Below are positions 1 through 11,050 of a stretch of 64,000 nucleotides of DNA, piece by piece; the first letter of the stretch is position 1; every line of letters begins with the position of its first letter. The translations under genes were made by a program, and so were the position numbers. The stretch lies in assembly GCA_026545765.1 (NCBI GenBank), contig JAIFAC010000050.1, positions 1 through 64,000 on the forward strand. The letters run 5' to 3'. The stretch comes from Plantago major (Eukaryota; Streptophyta; Magnoliopsida; Lamiales; Plantaginaceae). The notes beneath the pieces are model-generated. The model ran no database searches and had not been told where the DNA came from. It saw nothing but the letters and a program-made list of their open reading frames with translations.

Positions 1-439
1 TTGGTCCGTATAAAGGCGCGAACGGCAATTTAATGTGGGCGATTGTTACACAACTTAAAAGATTATTGCCACAGTACATCGTGAGGATAAAGTATGCAGA
101 AAAATATATTTTCGTTATGGTACGTAATCCATATCACACAGAGAAGAGAAAGTCCCTGAGTAATCGATTAATTAGTGTTCCTGACGCCTCAAGCTTCTAC
201 TGATTTCACAACAAACTTCCATTGATACATCCATATTTGATTTGAATCTCTGCTAAAACAAAATCTGCTTATATATATTATTGGGTCCAATAAACTTGCC
301 ATTTCAACCAGTGTATGCAATTAACATCAATCCTGATTAATTAGATACTAATATTATGCAACCCTAAATGTGACTAATTCCATTTCACCACTACTAGAAG
401 TTTATATAAAACTCCCAAAAAACACTAAAAATCAATATC
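1..439. other. Intergenic DNA, no gene seen
   Basis: AT-rich DNA without a convincing open frame, repeat or promoter on either strand. It lies downstream of the possible minus-strand gene that starts near 891 and may hold that gene's 3' untranslated part. Confidence 0.4.
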
Positions 440-891
440 ATCGTTAACATGACCTCCGGTCAGTAAAGCTTTAACCACCTTCAACACATTCACCATAACC
501 ACGGATGTCGTCGGAAAGCTCATCACCACAACTAGCACCGCCCATACCAATAGCCACCACGCTCGGCCTCGACTGCAATTTCATCATACGAATGCAACAG
601 CTCCAGAGCCTCATCGAAGTCCTCTAACCAAACTCCGCATCAATTTCTTCCAAATCCTCTGTATCTGCAGGTAATGGCGACGCCTGTTCTTCGCTTTACC
701 TTTCATGCGGAGGCTTACTTTCCTGAAGCTCAATCTCACCACAATCTTCTTTCATCGACAGAACCTTCTTCTTCACCTTGCACCGCATTAACGACATGTC
801 TTTTGAATGTAAGAGCGCTTTCCGGCTGCTACTAGTCGGAAAAATTGTAGCTGGTGGTTATGTAGCTTGCTGGCAAGTAAGTTGCCTTCAT
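440..891 (-). pseudogene. Possible short plant gene with broken frame, product unknown
   Basis: Read on the minus strand, a good TATA box (969-976) is followed by about 75 bases resembling a plant leader (rich in CA and CT) and an ATG at 889-891. The first frame gives only about 19 codons (MKATYLPASYITTSYNFSD) before a stop. In another frame the next 45 codons are open and basic (KALLHSKDMSLMRCKVKKK), and further on come acidic stretches (ADTEDLEEIDAEFG). This looks like one small gene whose frame was lost by one or more small indels. I do not recognise the family. It could be a decayed gene, or a live one with sequence errors, since similar small gaps occur elsewhere in this window. Confidence 0.35.
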
Positions 892-968
892 TGTTTGCTT
901 AGTAAAGTGGTGAGAAAGGAAATGAGTTTCTGTTGCTGAATTAGTTGTGTGCACAAACATGCATGTTT

Positions 969-976
969 GTTTTATA
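969..976 (-). promoter_or_regulatory. TATA box for the possible gene at 440-891
   Basis: On the minus strand the sequence reads CTCTATAAAAC, about 80 bases upstream of the first ATG at 891. Spacing and context fit a plant RNA polymerase II core promoter. Confidence 0.45.
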
Positions 977-1370
977 GAGAGGCTTGTAAGATAAGGGCAT
1001 ACGTAGACGCAAAAGGTTTTGCGGTACAAAGAACGTGTTTGGTTTCTATTTCTAGACATATAGTTACACTTTCTTTAAACCTTTCATGTACATTTTAGCC
1101 ATGAACGTGTCTCATTTATGTACATTGCTCCCCGTCCGGCCCGCAAAAATTTATACATTTTCAATTTTCAGGTATATCATTTTCAAGTTTATGCAATACC
1201 AACAATTAAAGCTATACCACGTATAATAAATAATTAGAAAACATTACTTTTACGCTGAAATAAGAGTTATATAAAACATGGTGAAAACAGGCACTAGTGC
1301 TCGAGGTTCGACAAAATTTGATGTTATGAAAACTCACCATCTCCATTTAATAATTTTTTGACAGTAAATT
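977..1370. other. Intergenic DNA, no gene seen
   Basis: AT-rich sequence upstream of the minus-strand TATA box at 969-976. It may include that gene's upstream promoter region. I see no open frame or repeat that I can support. Confidence 0.35.
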
Positions 1371-1379
1371 TCTAGAGAC

Positions 1380-1690
1380 GGTCTCTATGTTGTTAAGAAA
1401 ATTAATAAAAAAACGTTAATGTTCTCAATATTGGTGTTTTTTCATATTACAAAAAACATATTTTGTTAACAATATAGACATTTTAATGACACGGATGATT
1501 TTGTTGATTACAAAGTCTCATAAGAGACGGTCTCTAAATAACTTATCTAGAGACGATCTATGTTATCAATAAAACCATCCATGTTATAATATTAATCAAA
1601 ACGCCCATGCTGTTAATTAAACAAATCTTGTCAGAATACGAAAAACACCAATGCCGAGAATATCGCTTTTGATTAATAACATGTATGTAT
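1380..1690. mobile_element. Foldback MITE-like inverted repeat
   Basis: Two arms of about 150 bases are inverted copies of each other. The left arm (about 1380-1535) carries TTCTCAATATTGGTGTTTTTT, cut short here; the right arm (about 1545-1690) read in reverse carries TTCTCGGCATTGGTGTTTTT. The palindrome AGAGACGGTCTCT occurs at the left edge (about 1374) and again near the centre (about 1524). No protein is encoded. I could not define a target duplication. Confidence 0.55.
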
Positions 1691-2669
1691 TTTCAGATTA
1701 ACGTAGTCTGCTCTCAGATAATTTATCTGCAGATCGCCTCCTGCAGAGAATTAGTCTTTGTTGATCCACTTATAAATTTATTAATATGAACTATTATGTT
1801 TACTTGTTTACCATTATAATTGTGCCAATTTTAATTGTAAAACTTTACCAAACGTAGAGAATAATAAATTGTTAATTATCAATTATATAATATCACTTTA
1901 AATTAATATTCTTCTGATCCTGACATTATTAATTTATATAGAGATTTTACTTGCAGTGAAACATATCAAATGTTTAGGCCACAATCTCATCTGTATGCAA
2001 GATGCAGACAAATATGATGATGCACTTTATCACATTCTACAATAGTTGCACAAATAATTGCTCATGTGAACACTGAACAAACTTATCCAGCTTCCAACAT
2101 GGAATAGGAAGAGTTATAAATAATGGAATGAGTTGCTTTGAAGGAACACCTGGAAACCTAAACAGAACATGATAAGAACTTAAGATGCAGCAAGAAAGTA
2201 ACTTGGTGATGTGATCAAATTCAAAACTTACCATAAAATAAAAAACAACCTCCTTTTAGAAACTTTGTAACTGTTACTAGATGGACTTATAAGACCATAT
2301 TCATTGAGATTACTTGACTAATAATCAACTTAAAGTGGAAATGATAGTGTCCCACAAGAAACAGGATATGGGCTGGTTGATTTCCATTTTCCAGACAAGA
2401 AGCAAGTCATCACTATCAGACCATGCATCAATTAGGTGTCTTATTCCCAACAAATTTTACAACGTCACCACCTTTGCATTTCCAATGCTTTATAATGTAT
2501 TCTTTGGTTACAATACGTAACCGTAATGCAAGCATGGTCCATATGTTAATGTTGAGGTAGATGAGCATATTATGAAGTTGACATAAACTTTAGAAACTCT
2601 GCAGAAGACCTCTATTTAAAGGCAGAATAAGAAATAATCACAAGAGATGTGAATCTAGGATCCATCACT
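1691..2669. other. Intergenic DNA, no gene seen
   Basis: No convincing exon on either strand. The stretch just below 2670 is the expected 3' flank of the minus-strand gene that ends there. Confidence 0.4.
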
Positions 2670-3763
2670 TCAATCATCATAGGAAACATGTGGTGAAGCA
2701 GTACACCCAGTATCAAACGGATCTTCAGATCCACAACAATGCCAGTATTGGGAGATTTTACCAGGCTCGAGTATCCATCGTACACCTGAATATACGCTCA
2801 AACTTTCTCCTTGTTTCTGAGAACAAGAAGCATGGGATCAAAGAATCATACATAAAACATCAAAACTGGTAACATTTGCAGATAGTATAAGACTTGGAAG
2901 TGCAGGTTATATCTCTTTGGGCAAAAGCACATCAGAATATCAAATAGTACATTAATAATGAATTTACGAGGTGCAAATAGTTGTGTATAAAGAAACACCA
3001 TATTAAATCCAATGCTTACACGCGTAATTGAAGTCTGAAGAAACACAATAGTGAATCCTAGAGGTCTTTAGTCTCAACTAAACTACATTAGCTAGAACTA
3101 GTCTGATCCGTGGTTGCTTAGTGGGAAGTATTTACTCAGAAGCCGGAACTAGAACAGGCAGTCAGGCAGAATACTGTCATACAGGGTAACATGTTACACC
3201 TCCTGTTTATTCACCGATGCAAGCTGCATTGTTACAAACTTACATGAGCATGCCAGCAAAATCAATCAAGATTTTCAATGCACATTTGCACCTGTCCTAA
3301 TAATCTCTATGCGGATTAATATCTACACGTGATGATGAAGAATTTGCCTCTTTCCTACTTATCAACTATCCGTTTCATAGAAAGGTTCGATTCAAATTAT
3401 TCTGGAGCAAGAGATGTACAGTGTTCAACATAACAGTAAGCATTTGGCAAAAATAACCTATAAAATGAGAAATATACGAGAAGCGGGAAAAAACTGATAT
3501 GAGATTGATGTACCGCCGAAATGAGCAGTGTGATAACGGCAAGCGCGTGGATGATTTAGCAGAGGATCGTACTGAGTTTTGCAATTCTTACAAGTTCTCA
3601 CAGTTTGAGCTCCGTTTTCACAACACAGGACGGTAAGTTTTCTTGGCTGTCTCAGCTCCACGGAATTATGCTGTGGAGGGTAAAGAGATGGCAGTGGAAT
3701 GGTGTGCAATTTGACAGCAGAGTTTAAGATGGATGAATTTGCGTGCAATAGTTGAGCAGCCAT
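2670..3763 (-). CDS. Small cysteine-rich, probably plastid-targeted plant protein, two exons
   Basis: This is the one ordinary plant gene I can recognise. Exon 1 runs from an ATG at 3763 down to 3514. It encodes a serine- and leucine-rich N terminus that looks like a transit peptide, then CKNCKTQYDPLLNHPRACRY and HTAHFG. The intron is 3513-2817 (GT donor; acceptor TTGTTCTCAG). Exon 2 (2816-2670) begins ETRRKFE and ends YWHCCGSEDPFDTGC then HVSYDD and a TGA stop. Conserved Cys and His residues (CxxC, HCCG) suggest metal binding. I recall conserved uncharacterised plant proteins with this Cys/His pattern; the function is unknown. Exon 2 changes frame between ERI and KISQYWHCCG. The two exons sum to 397 bases, not a multiple of three, so bases are missing either in the genome or in the assembly. 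Confidence 0.75.
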
Positions 3764-4070
3764 CTGTCAGGTTTCTTCAATTTGGGGAAGGATTTGAAAT
3801 CTATATGAATTGAAAAGTTTTCACCGCTTCGTGAATGTCACGTGGTCAGAATACTCAACTTCGTAGAAAAGTTTGTGAAGGTTGTTTTAGTCTATTTAGT
3901 GGTTCATCCCGATATCTGTAATAATTAGTAGAATTCAAATTCATTTAAATATTTCCTTAATTATATATTTCAACGATTTTTATATATTCAATACATACTA
4001 TATAGTTTTTATTAAATCTAATATAACATTATCTACAAAAATTCAAAAAATATTTGAACATATATTTTAA
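3764..4070. other. Upstream region of the 3763 gene, then AT-rich DNA
   Basis: The first 100-150 bases probably contain the leader and promoter of the minus-strand gene starting at 3763, although no clear TATA box is visible. From about 3950 the DNA becomes strongly AT-rich and belongs to a dispersed repeat (3985-4110 resembles 7495-7620). Confidence 0.4.
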
Positions 4071-4445
4071 TTCGTCGTGACAAAACGAATCCATAGACAC
4101 CAATCTTGAATACTATTATTAATTAAATAAATTATTTTATTCATTAAAATAAAATATAAATCTATTAAATAAGATAAAATAAAATAATAGAATTTTAAAA
4201 TATAGGATTTATCAATTAATTCAATCCCACGAAATTTTCAATTAACTAATGTATTTTCAACAAGATATCTTTCAATAATGTTCATTTTTTATATGTTGGT
4301 TGCATATATATTTCAACCGTGACAAGACGATTCCATAAACATCAATCTATAATATTATTATTAATTAAATAAATCATTTTATTCACTAAAATAAAATATA
4401 AATTTAATAAATAAAATAAAATGAAATAGAAGAATTTTAAAAATA
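4071..4445. repeat. Two diverged tandem copies, period about 242 bp
   Basis: A segment starting GACAAAACGAATCCATAGAC near 4079 recurs from about 4319 as GACAAGACGATTCCATAAAC. Both copies are followed by similar AT-rich text (TATTATTAATTAAATAAAT, then AAAATAAAATATAAAT). No coding potential. Confidence 0.55.
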
Positions 4446-7400
4446 GAGCGTTTATTGAATATTAAATAACCTCCCCCCCCCCCCAAAAAAAATCTATTTA
4501 ACAAGAAATTAATAAATTTTAATTCTACTTGAGCAGAGTCCTAATAAGTGGTCGAGAATTTTGTTCAATGAAGTTTTTAAAGTTAAACATGAGGCTAATG
4601 CTTTAGACTTAGATTATCAAACAGTGTTTTTATATAATATAATTCAAAGTAGATAATAATTCACAAAGTCATTAAGTTTGTAACGCCTAAAATTACACAT
4701 ATTTTAAAAAAGATAAAGCGTTAAATCAATAATGAAGAAACAATCTAAAAGCTTGAGAAGCTAAATTCTACCAATTGACTCAAAAGTAGTAATTTCAAAA
4801 ATAGCGCTAAAGTTATAAAAATCTCATTTAAAACTCACTCACTCTAGTTATTCAACACCCACCGACTTTGATTTCAACTTTCTAATCTACAAGGAAGGAA
4901 AATAAAAGAATGTGAGATAAAAATCTTAGTGTTCAAAGTGTGTCATGATAATTAACATATTAATAGGAAAATCATATCGAAATCCAATAATAACGATCAT
5001 ATCATATAACTAATCAATAATAATGCAATCAATCGCTTATCGTGCAATCTCCTTATAACCCCAATCCGAGCCATTATCTCTCCACTCAATCAATCAATAT
5101 CCGCCATGGTACGGGTGGTACACTACTACCTCTAAGACCTCGATTTACCGCGGCCAAAGGGAAGTAAGTTTAGCAACCCACAAACATATCGACAAATACC
5201 ACCACCGCCTAAAATGCAATGATTATACCCTAACCGAAAACTTCGTCAAAACAATCAATATCAACCAATCAACAAAACCATAATACGATATATATCGAAT
5301 CAATCTTTCGTGATGAAAACGGATTTTAGTTGAAGCATGTGAAAGTAGCTTCGATGCAATTTTTGGAAGAACATGAGTTAGAATTACTTTGATGCAATAC
5401 GTATATATAGTAAAACAAATGTACTTCCTTGGTTTTCGAAATCGGTTTAAGAACGCCACCGTAAAACGTTCCTTGCGAAATCTCAAAAGACGGAGTTCCT
5501 GAGTAAGAAGGGTACCGACTAATAAGACACAAATCTAACATTAAAAGAACTACCCCTTAAACCCCAAGACTCTCTAATCAAGTAACGAATAAGCTCAAAA
5601 CGAGTCATGAAACACCATAAACAATTAGGCATATAATTACATAGCTAATACATATGTATCACTTAATCGACTTTTGCAATTTAGTTGGTAAAAAGGCAAA
5701 ATAAAATTGAAACAAAATAAAGAGCGCATGATAGGTTGAACCCTGACCTAACAATTAACAGATTTCAAAATTGAGAAAGTGACCACCAGAGACATGCTTA
5801 ATGATAATAGGAAACACGTTTTATAGTCTAAGATTGTACATGCGGTTAAGGAGAAACAGAAAACGGAGAGCAAGAACAAAACTGTGCGCAGGTGCATAAC
5901 GCAGATTTAAAACATGCGTTTAGGACCAGTCGGCTACAACACTTGTTGTTATCGCATTCACCTAATATATATACAAACCAGATAACAGTAGTTGCAGATT
6001 TGCAACACCAAAAAATAGAGAATTGAAGATAAAATAGGTAGCTTCACATTCAAGAAAACAGAGCATGCCTGAATTTGCAGAATGGAACACGACCACAACT
6101 CAATTTATGCACAAAATAACCAACTAAACACAAAATCCAGCTCCCTCAAAACTCTAACTTGCAACCGAAAAACCAAACGAGGTGGTCAAACATACCGACT
6201 GAGCATTACGCGTTGGAGAATTTCGCACGCTTTCACTTAAAATCCTTTTCTAAAACTCCTCTTCTAAAATCCATTTAGATAATGGTGATTACACTAACAA
6301 GATCTACGAGTTGCAAGAATCTCAACGGTATCAACGGTGTAATATTTGGTGGACGTTTGGCTAGGTATCGGATTCGAAATGAGGTTTGGCATAAAAGATG
6401 GCCGGAGGATTTTAGAAGAGGCGTTGTTCTTGTTTTTGGATATTGGTGCTTAAAGGTTAACTAAACGGCAAAGATGAAGATAGAGGCAAGAAGATCAAGA
6501 ATCCCATACTAACAAGAACTCTAAACACACATGACTAAAGAAACCCACGAACAATTAAACTCTTCACAAAATGAAAAAACTCCTTTAGCAATTAACGTGA
6601 AAAGACCAAGCATAACGTTAGTAATAAATATAAAAAATGAATAAATAAACTAACGAAAATATGGGGTTTCACAAAGTCCGCAATTCCGCTTAATCCCATC
6701 CGCTCATTTTATTTATTCAATTAATCTCAAGCATATCATTCACACCATGTGTCACTGTAAAGATAAAGGCAAGCTCAATCCCATGCATAAGCTTTTTCCG
6801 CTTATTTATTATTTTAGAATGTTTTCTCTTTTTCAATTACAAATTCATTTTTTCATATAAAATTATTAACACACGAAAGGTTACGAATGCTAGTATGATA
6901 TATAGTTGATGGCTAAACCCCACCAAATTCATTCAAATTCCAATCATCCTATCGCGTGAAATTTTGATACGGTTGAAAAGCCCTAATAGGGGACGACAGT
7001 GTTGTTGTTAGGATCATGAGGTCAATGTTATTATTGGTGACAAAATTTATGTCTTATGGTTGTCAAAATGCGGAAGGTTTGCCACCAAATTAACAACTAA
7101 ATTTGTTTGAAATTTTGAGTGGTACACGTAGAATTGAAAGGATTGTTATGTTGTGATTAAACTTTTAAATTAACAAATTTCATTTGCCCTTTATTAAACT
7201 TTTCAATGAAATTCGCATTTGATGCGATTTTCTTCCATGAAGTTTTACCAAAGTTAAACGTGAGGCTAACGCTTTAGCACATAGATAATCAATCGAGTGT
7301 TCTTGTGATGATGTTCGATTGGTATATTTGTATTATCCATTCCAAGATCGTTATGTGAGGGGAGCACATTCCATCCTAGGGGTTGTCTCGATTAATTTAT

Positions 7401-8519
7401 TGTGTTCTCCTATTTCTATTTATTATTAAACGTAAACTATATCGTGGCGATACGAGAATTTTGTAGAATTAGTCGATTTTTAGCAGATATATTTCATCAT
7501 TTATTTTTTGTATGTTGTCAGATATATAGTTTTTATTAATATCATATAAATTTATCTACAAAATTAAATTTTTATCGAGCATATATTTAAATTCATCGTC
7601 CCAAGACGAATTCATCTAAAACTTTTCGACTTTTATAACTCGACATGCTTCCATAAAGCTCGCTAACAACAATATTATTTACTATAATGGTGCTTAAATT
7701 AAACTATACGCATATTCTTCTAGATGTTACTTTTTTATTTGATATGGATAAATTTGATGCTTCTATTTTTACAAGAGTTCTCCATCAATTGGGGTTGGAG
7801 TGGTTGCAAAATAATATTTGTGACATATTTGACTTGGATACGGTAGGAATACCCTTTATTTATGATTTTTAAATGGCGGAGGTTCATGCGGAGTCAAAGT
7901 TTACACTGCACGACTGGGATAAGGGAGAATAACCTTGAATATGTGTTCGTTCTCCACACCATCACGTAAAGTAGCTGAGTTATATTGTTATCATCGATTT
8001 AAATGTGGGTACCTTGCTACTTAGTAGTAAATAAAATACAAGTGAGTAAGTTGTTGATGTATATGAGCTTCAATTATAATTTAAAATTTTATATAGATCT
8101 CTCACTATTAAAAAGAAAATATGGCAGCACTATGTACTACTATATTATTCCACAATGATTTTATATATATAAATTCGGTGGGTCGGATCTCTTCATGCTT
8201 TGAACTAAAGTTCTGATGCTCTAGTATATGAGGCTCGACTTATGAATCGCTGATATCGCATCACTCGTCGAGCCTCTCTATGAGTGTTGCTTTGTGTACC
8301 GATTCGCCTTTAGAGCATCTTAAACGGATTGACATCGCTCCATATCAACAATGGAGAAGGATCTCAACATGAAGAACTTGATCATAATTGATCTGTTTGT
8401 ATTTTAACACTAAAAGCATGTTTCCTGTGTGTTACGTTTTCTTGGCTTTTAAGTCAGAATACGTTTTCTCCTAGTTGTACTCTTGTTTAGCTTGTACTTA
8501 GCAATTAGAAGTTGGTTAC
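4446..8519. other. Gene-poor AT-rich region with scattered repeats
   Basis: No convincing gene. A run of twelve C's lies near 4473. A block near 4560-4610 (GTTAAACATGAGGCTAATGC) recurs in the same orientation near 7250-7285, and 7495-7620 resembles 3985-4110, so this region contains pieces of one dispersed repeat family. TGTAACGCC at 4679 resembles the start of some plant Ty3/gypsy LTRs, but no matching right end was found. A 21-base string at 6221-6241 recurs exactly at 9985-10005. Short open frames here have no recognisable product. Confidence 0.4.
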
Positions 8520-8527
8520 CCTATTCT
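8520..8527. repeat. Left 8-bp target duplication CCTATTCT
   Basis: CCTATTCT stands here and again at 10403-10410, directly outside the inverted-repeat element between them. Confidence 0.6.
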
Positions 8528-9059
8528 CAAGCCATAAATGCAAATACGATTTTCGTAAACGCAAATACGTAATATTTATAAATTGACCACAATGCCCGTA
8601 ATTCAAAAACAACTTATTAAACTTAACGAAAATGAAAATGCACGCTTATGCAAACGCAAAACATTAGCATGCACGATTGAACACAAATAACAACACTAAA
8701 CATAAATCAAAATTTAAATAAAACAAATTTTCGAAAATATTTCATTATACAAACACAAAAACATTAACATGCACGCATCGAACAAAAAAAATAATAACAC
8801 TAAACATAAATCGGAAAAATTAAAAAAAATTGAAAATATTTCGCTTTCTACAATTCTTTCTTCTAAAATAATTTTGAAAAAATAAAAAAATTTTTTTAAA
8901 ATCATTTTAAAAAAGTTATAAAAAAAAAACGGAAAACCCGTGGTTTTCATGAAATTGCCTTTAAAACCGCGCCCATAAAAACTAGTGCTTCAGCTTTTAT
9001 TTTTTAAAAGTTTTAAAAATTATTTGAGTATCTAAACGTCGGAATTTGGACATGGTTCC

Positions 9060-9190
9060 TACAGAGGGGTTTTCATTTATTGTGGAAATTCCATTTTCTC
9101 TACGATTAATATCTTCTCTAGAAGGGAAAAGACAAAAGATAATCAAATCTCAGAATTTACGATCCATTCATTCAATATTTCTTCTAAACC
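9060..9190 (+). pseudogene. matK: Plastid matK fragment in the nucleus
   Basis: The plus strand encodes [19 protein letters not shown], then [13 protein letters not shown] recognise this as an internal part of the plastid maturase K that serves group II intron splicing. Only about 40 of the roughly 500 codons are present, starting and ending abruptly within unrelated sequence. It is a nuclear plastid-derived insertion (or one that passed through the mitochondrion), not a functional gene. Recognition is from memory of the family. Confidence 0.8.
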
Positions 9191-9654
9191 GTTTTTTGTT
9201 TCATTCTCAAGTCCCTGAACTTATGAAGTCTCGCTTCAGAGTGGACCAATTGCTAACATACCGAGCCATTTTTAGTAACACAATGACACCGGCCCTTAGT
9301 GCAATTTATGCTACTAAATCACCGCTTATTTTGGTCCCAACAATTAAGAATTGTTTTCCCTACTTGTCGCACTAAAACCAAATCATGTGCTTCAGATAAA
9401 AAAACGAAAGCGCTCTAGTAAGATTTGTAATATGAATACCATTACGCTTGCGAGATATAAGGTGCCATTTTAGATTCCATTTCCTGCTCATGGCCTAAAT
9501 GAACCCCCGCCTCAAAGATCTCTTCCAAGTTGATGTTCCAATATCTTCCGTCATTTCTCCCCACACTTCGCTTTTTCCAAAAAGGCGACGGGAACCCCGA
9601 ACGAAATAAAGAATTGTTCATGGAACCTTCACGCCCATCGAGATCGCATAGATA
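9191..9654. other. Unassigned part of the organelle-derived mosaic
   Basis: Lies between the matK and rbcL pieces. Its base composition is less AT-biased than the arms and it contains partial open frames, but I cannot match them to a gene. Further plastid or mitochondrial fragments are likely. Confidence 0.35.
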
Positions 9655-9905
9655 TATGAAGAAGGGTCACAGTACCGCCAAATCTTCGATCGGGTACATG
9701 GACAATCGTAGGACCGACGACTTACCAGCCTTGATCGTTATAAAGGGTGATGCTACCACATCGAGCCTGCTTCGGAGAAGCGTATCAATATATCCGTTAT
9801 GTAGCTTACCCTTGCACCTTTTCAAGAAGGGTCCATATTAACATGTTTACTTCCATTGTAGGAAATGTATTTCGATTCAAAGACCGCGTTTCACGCCTTA
9901 TCTAC
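9655..9905 (+). pseudogene. rbcL: Plastid rbcL fragment, decayed
   Basis: The stretch corresponds to an internal part of the Rubisco large subunit gene. DNA around 9670-9760 encodes pieces such as ESSTGTW and LTSLDRYKG in shifting frames. From 9775 on, QYIRYVAYP and NMFTSIVGNVF are readable. Frameshifts and substitutions break it, and only about 80 codons are represented. In an intact plastome matK and rbcL lie tens of kilobases apart, so this juxtaposition is a rearranged mosaic. Confidence 0.8.
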
Positions 9906-10402
9906 GCTGCGGACACCAAGATCAGTCAATCGAGTTCATATGAGAACTTTATGGCCAAAATGCCAAGCGCCCATCGTAGTTCAATTTCGCACGCTTTCAC
10001 TTAAACGGTTCTAAAATATTCGTCCAACTCCGAATCCACTTCCGCTTGACCGATCAACTGCTTTCAACCACCTTTTAGGTCTTGATTGTATAAACGTAAA
10101 TATTTTCCTAATTGCTTTTAAAATTTTCTGATTTATGTTTAGTGTTATTTTGTATTCGATCGTATGTTAATGTATTTCAGATTTATGTAAACGGAATATT
10201 TTCCGATTTTTATTTAATTTTGTTCGATTTATGTATAGTGTTTTTGTTTTGTGTTCGATCGCATGTTAATGTTTTTGTGTTTGCGTAAACGGCATTTTCG
10301 ATTTTTCATTAAGTTTATAAGATTTTTTTGAGTTAGTATTTTGGTCAATTTACAAATATTTTGTGTTGTGTTTAACGAAAATTGTGTTGCTTAATATATG
10401 TG

Positions 10403-10410
10403 CCTATTCT
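10403..10410. repeat. Right 8-bp target duplication CCTATTCT
   Basis: Exact copy of 8520-8527, directly flanking the element at 8528-10402. Confidence 0.6.
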
Positions 10411-10420
10411 ATTCTATCTA

Positions 10421-10775
10421 GTGTGTGTTTGCAAATGATTTTGCTTGGGGATTTTTTGTCAGCTTTTGTTAAAAGTAGATTAAAGTTGATTTTAAGCAAA
10501 AGTCATTAGTGTTTGATATATTATACAAAAAGCAGCTTAAAGTTGTAAAAGCATAAATTTTAGTGTTTGCAAAAAATAATTTAATTAGATGATTTTAATT
10601 GGAAAAAAAACTACTACTTACTTGAAGCAATTAGAAGCCAAGGCGCCTATCGGTTGCTTCTTACCGCACTGCTTTTTCCGAGAAGTTGCAGTAGAAGTTG
10701 TAATATAAAACACTAAAAAACTACTTTTGATTCTTCGAAAGCACAAACGTAAGCATTTGCAAACACAAGCTTAGT
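10421..10775. mobile_element. Small MITE with GTGTTTGCAAATG-type inverted ends
   Basis: The left end reads GTGTGTGTTTGCAAATG and the right end in reverse reads CTTGTGTTTGCAAATGC. The interior, about 350 bases, has no open frame and is rich in AAAGT and TTGAAGC strings. The ends resemble those of hAT-derived MITEs in plants. No target duplication could be fixed. Confidence 0.45.
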
Positions 10776-11042
10776 CTTCTTTGTACTCAGGGCCTAACTG
10801 GTTGAGATACTGTGCACCCGAAAAAGAAGGTGACCGCGTTTTTACACCTGCTTGGTATGCAATTTAGGTCGAATTGCACTTCGCTGTCTATTAACTGACC
10901 GAATGGATTTCAAATACATCCCCCGATAATTCCGATTTGCACCCCATGGTGTGAAAAATGGGTCTTGTGAAAAGTCTCTTTCGCCACTTACGCTCGAATT
11001 ACAAAATGTCATCCGAAACCTACCCCCTCGTTTTGGCAGCCA

Positions 11043-11050
11043 TATATAAA
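11043..11050 (+). promoter_or_regulatory. TATA box of the Harbinger transposase gene
   Basis: CATATATAAACACCCC lies about 250 bases inside the left end. A plausible leader exon follows and ends at CTTCAG|GTATTT (donor at 11117). An acceptor TGCAG at 11888-11892 precedes the first ATG at 11912. This suggests a 5' intron of about 775 bases. Confidence 0.45.

Larger units (their letters stand above)
8528..10402. mobile_element. Inverted-repeat DNA element carrying plastid DNA, hAT-like TSD
   Basis: The ends are inverted repeats of several hundred bases: left arm about 8528-8860, right arm about 10090-10402. Left reads CAAGCCATAAATGC and right in reverse reads CACATATATTAAGC, both starting CA. 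Both arms then share a stretch with GGTCAATTTA and a short internal duplication. The flanking 8-bp duplication CCTATTCT fits hAT-type insertion, although the long arms are more like foldback or Mutator elements. No transposase is encoded. The interior (about 9046-10005) is not transposon DNA but a mosaic that includes plastid gene pieces. Confidence 0.65.

Noticed and set aside
4679-6900. Possible solo LTR starting TGTAACGCC
   Set aside because: No matching TTACA-type right end and no target duplication were found.
8714-8950. Minus-strand 78-codon Phe-rich open frame
   Set aside because: It arises from A-rich DNA in the arm of an inverted-repeat element; low complexity only.
9046-9375. A single 109-codon plant gene
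   Set aside because: Only the first part is matK; the rest is unrelated text read through by chance.
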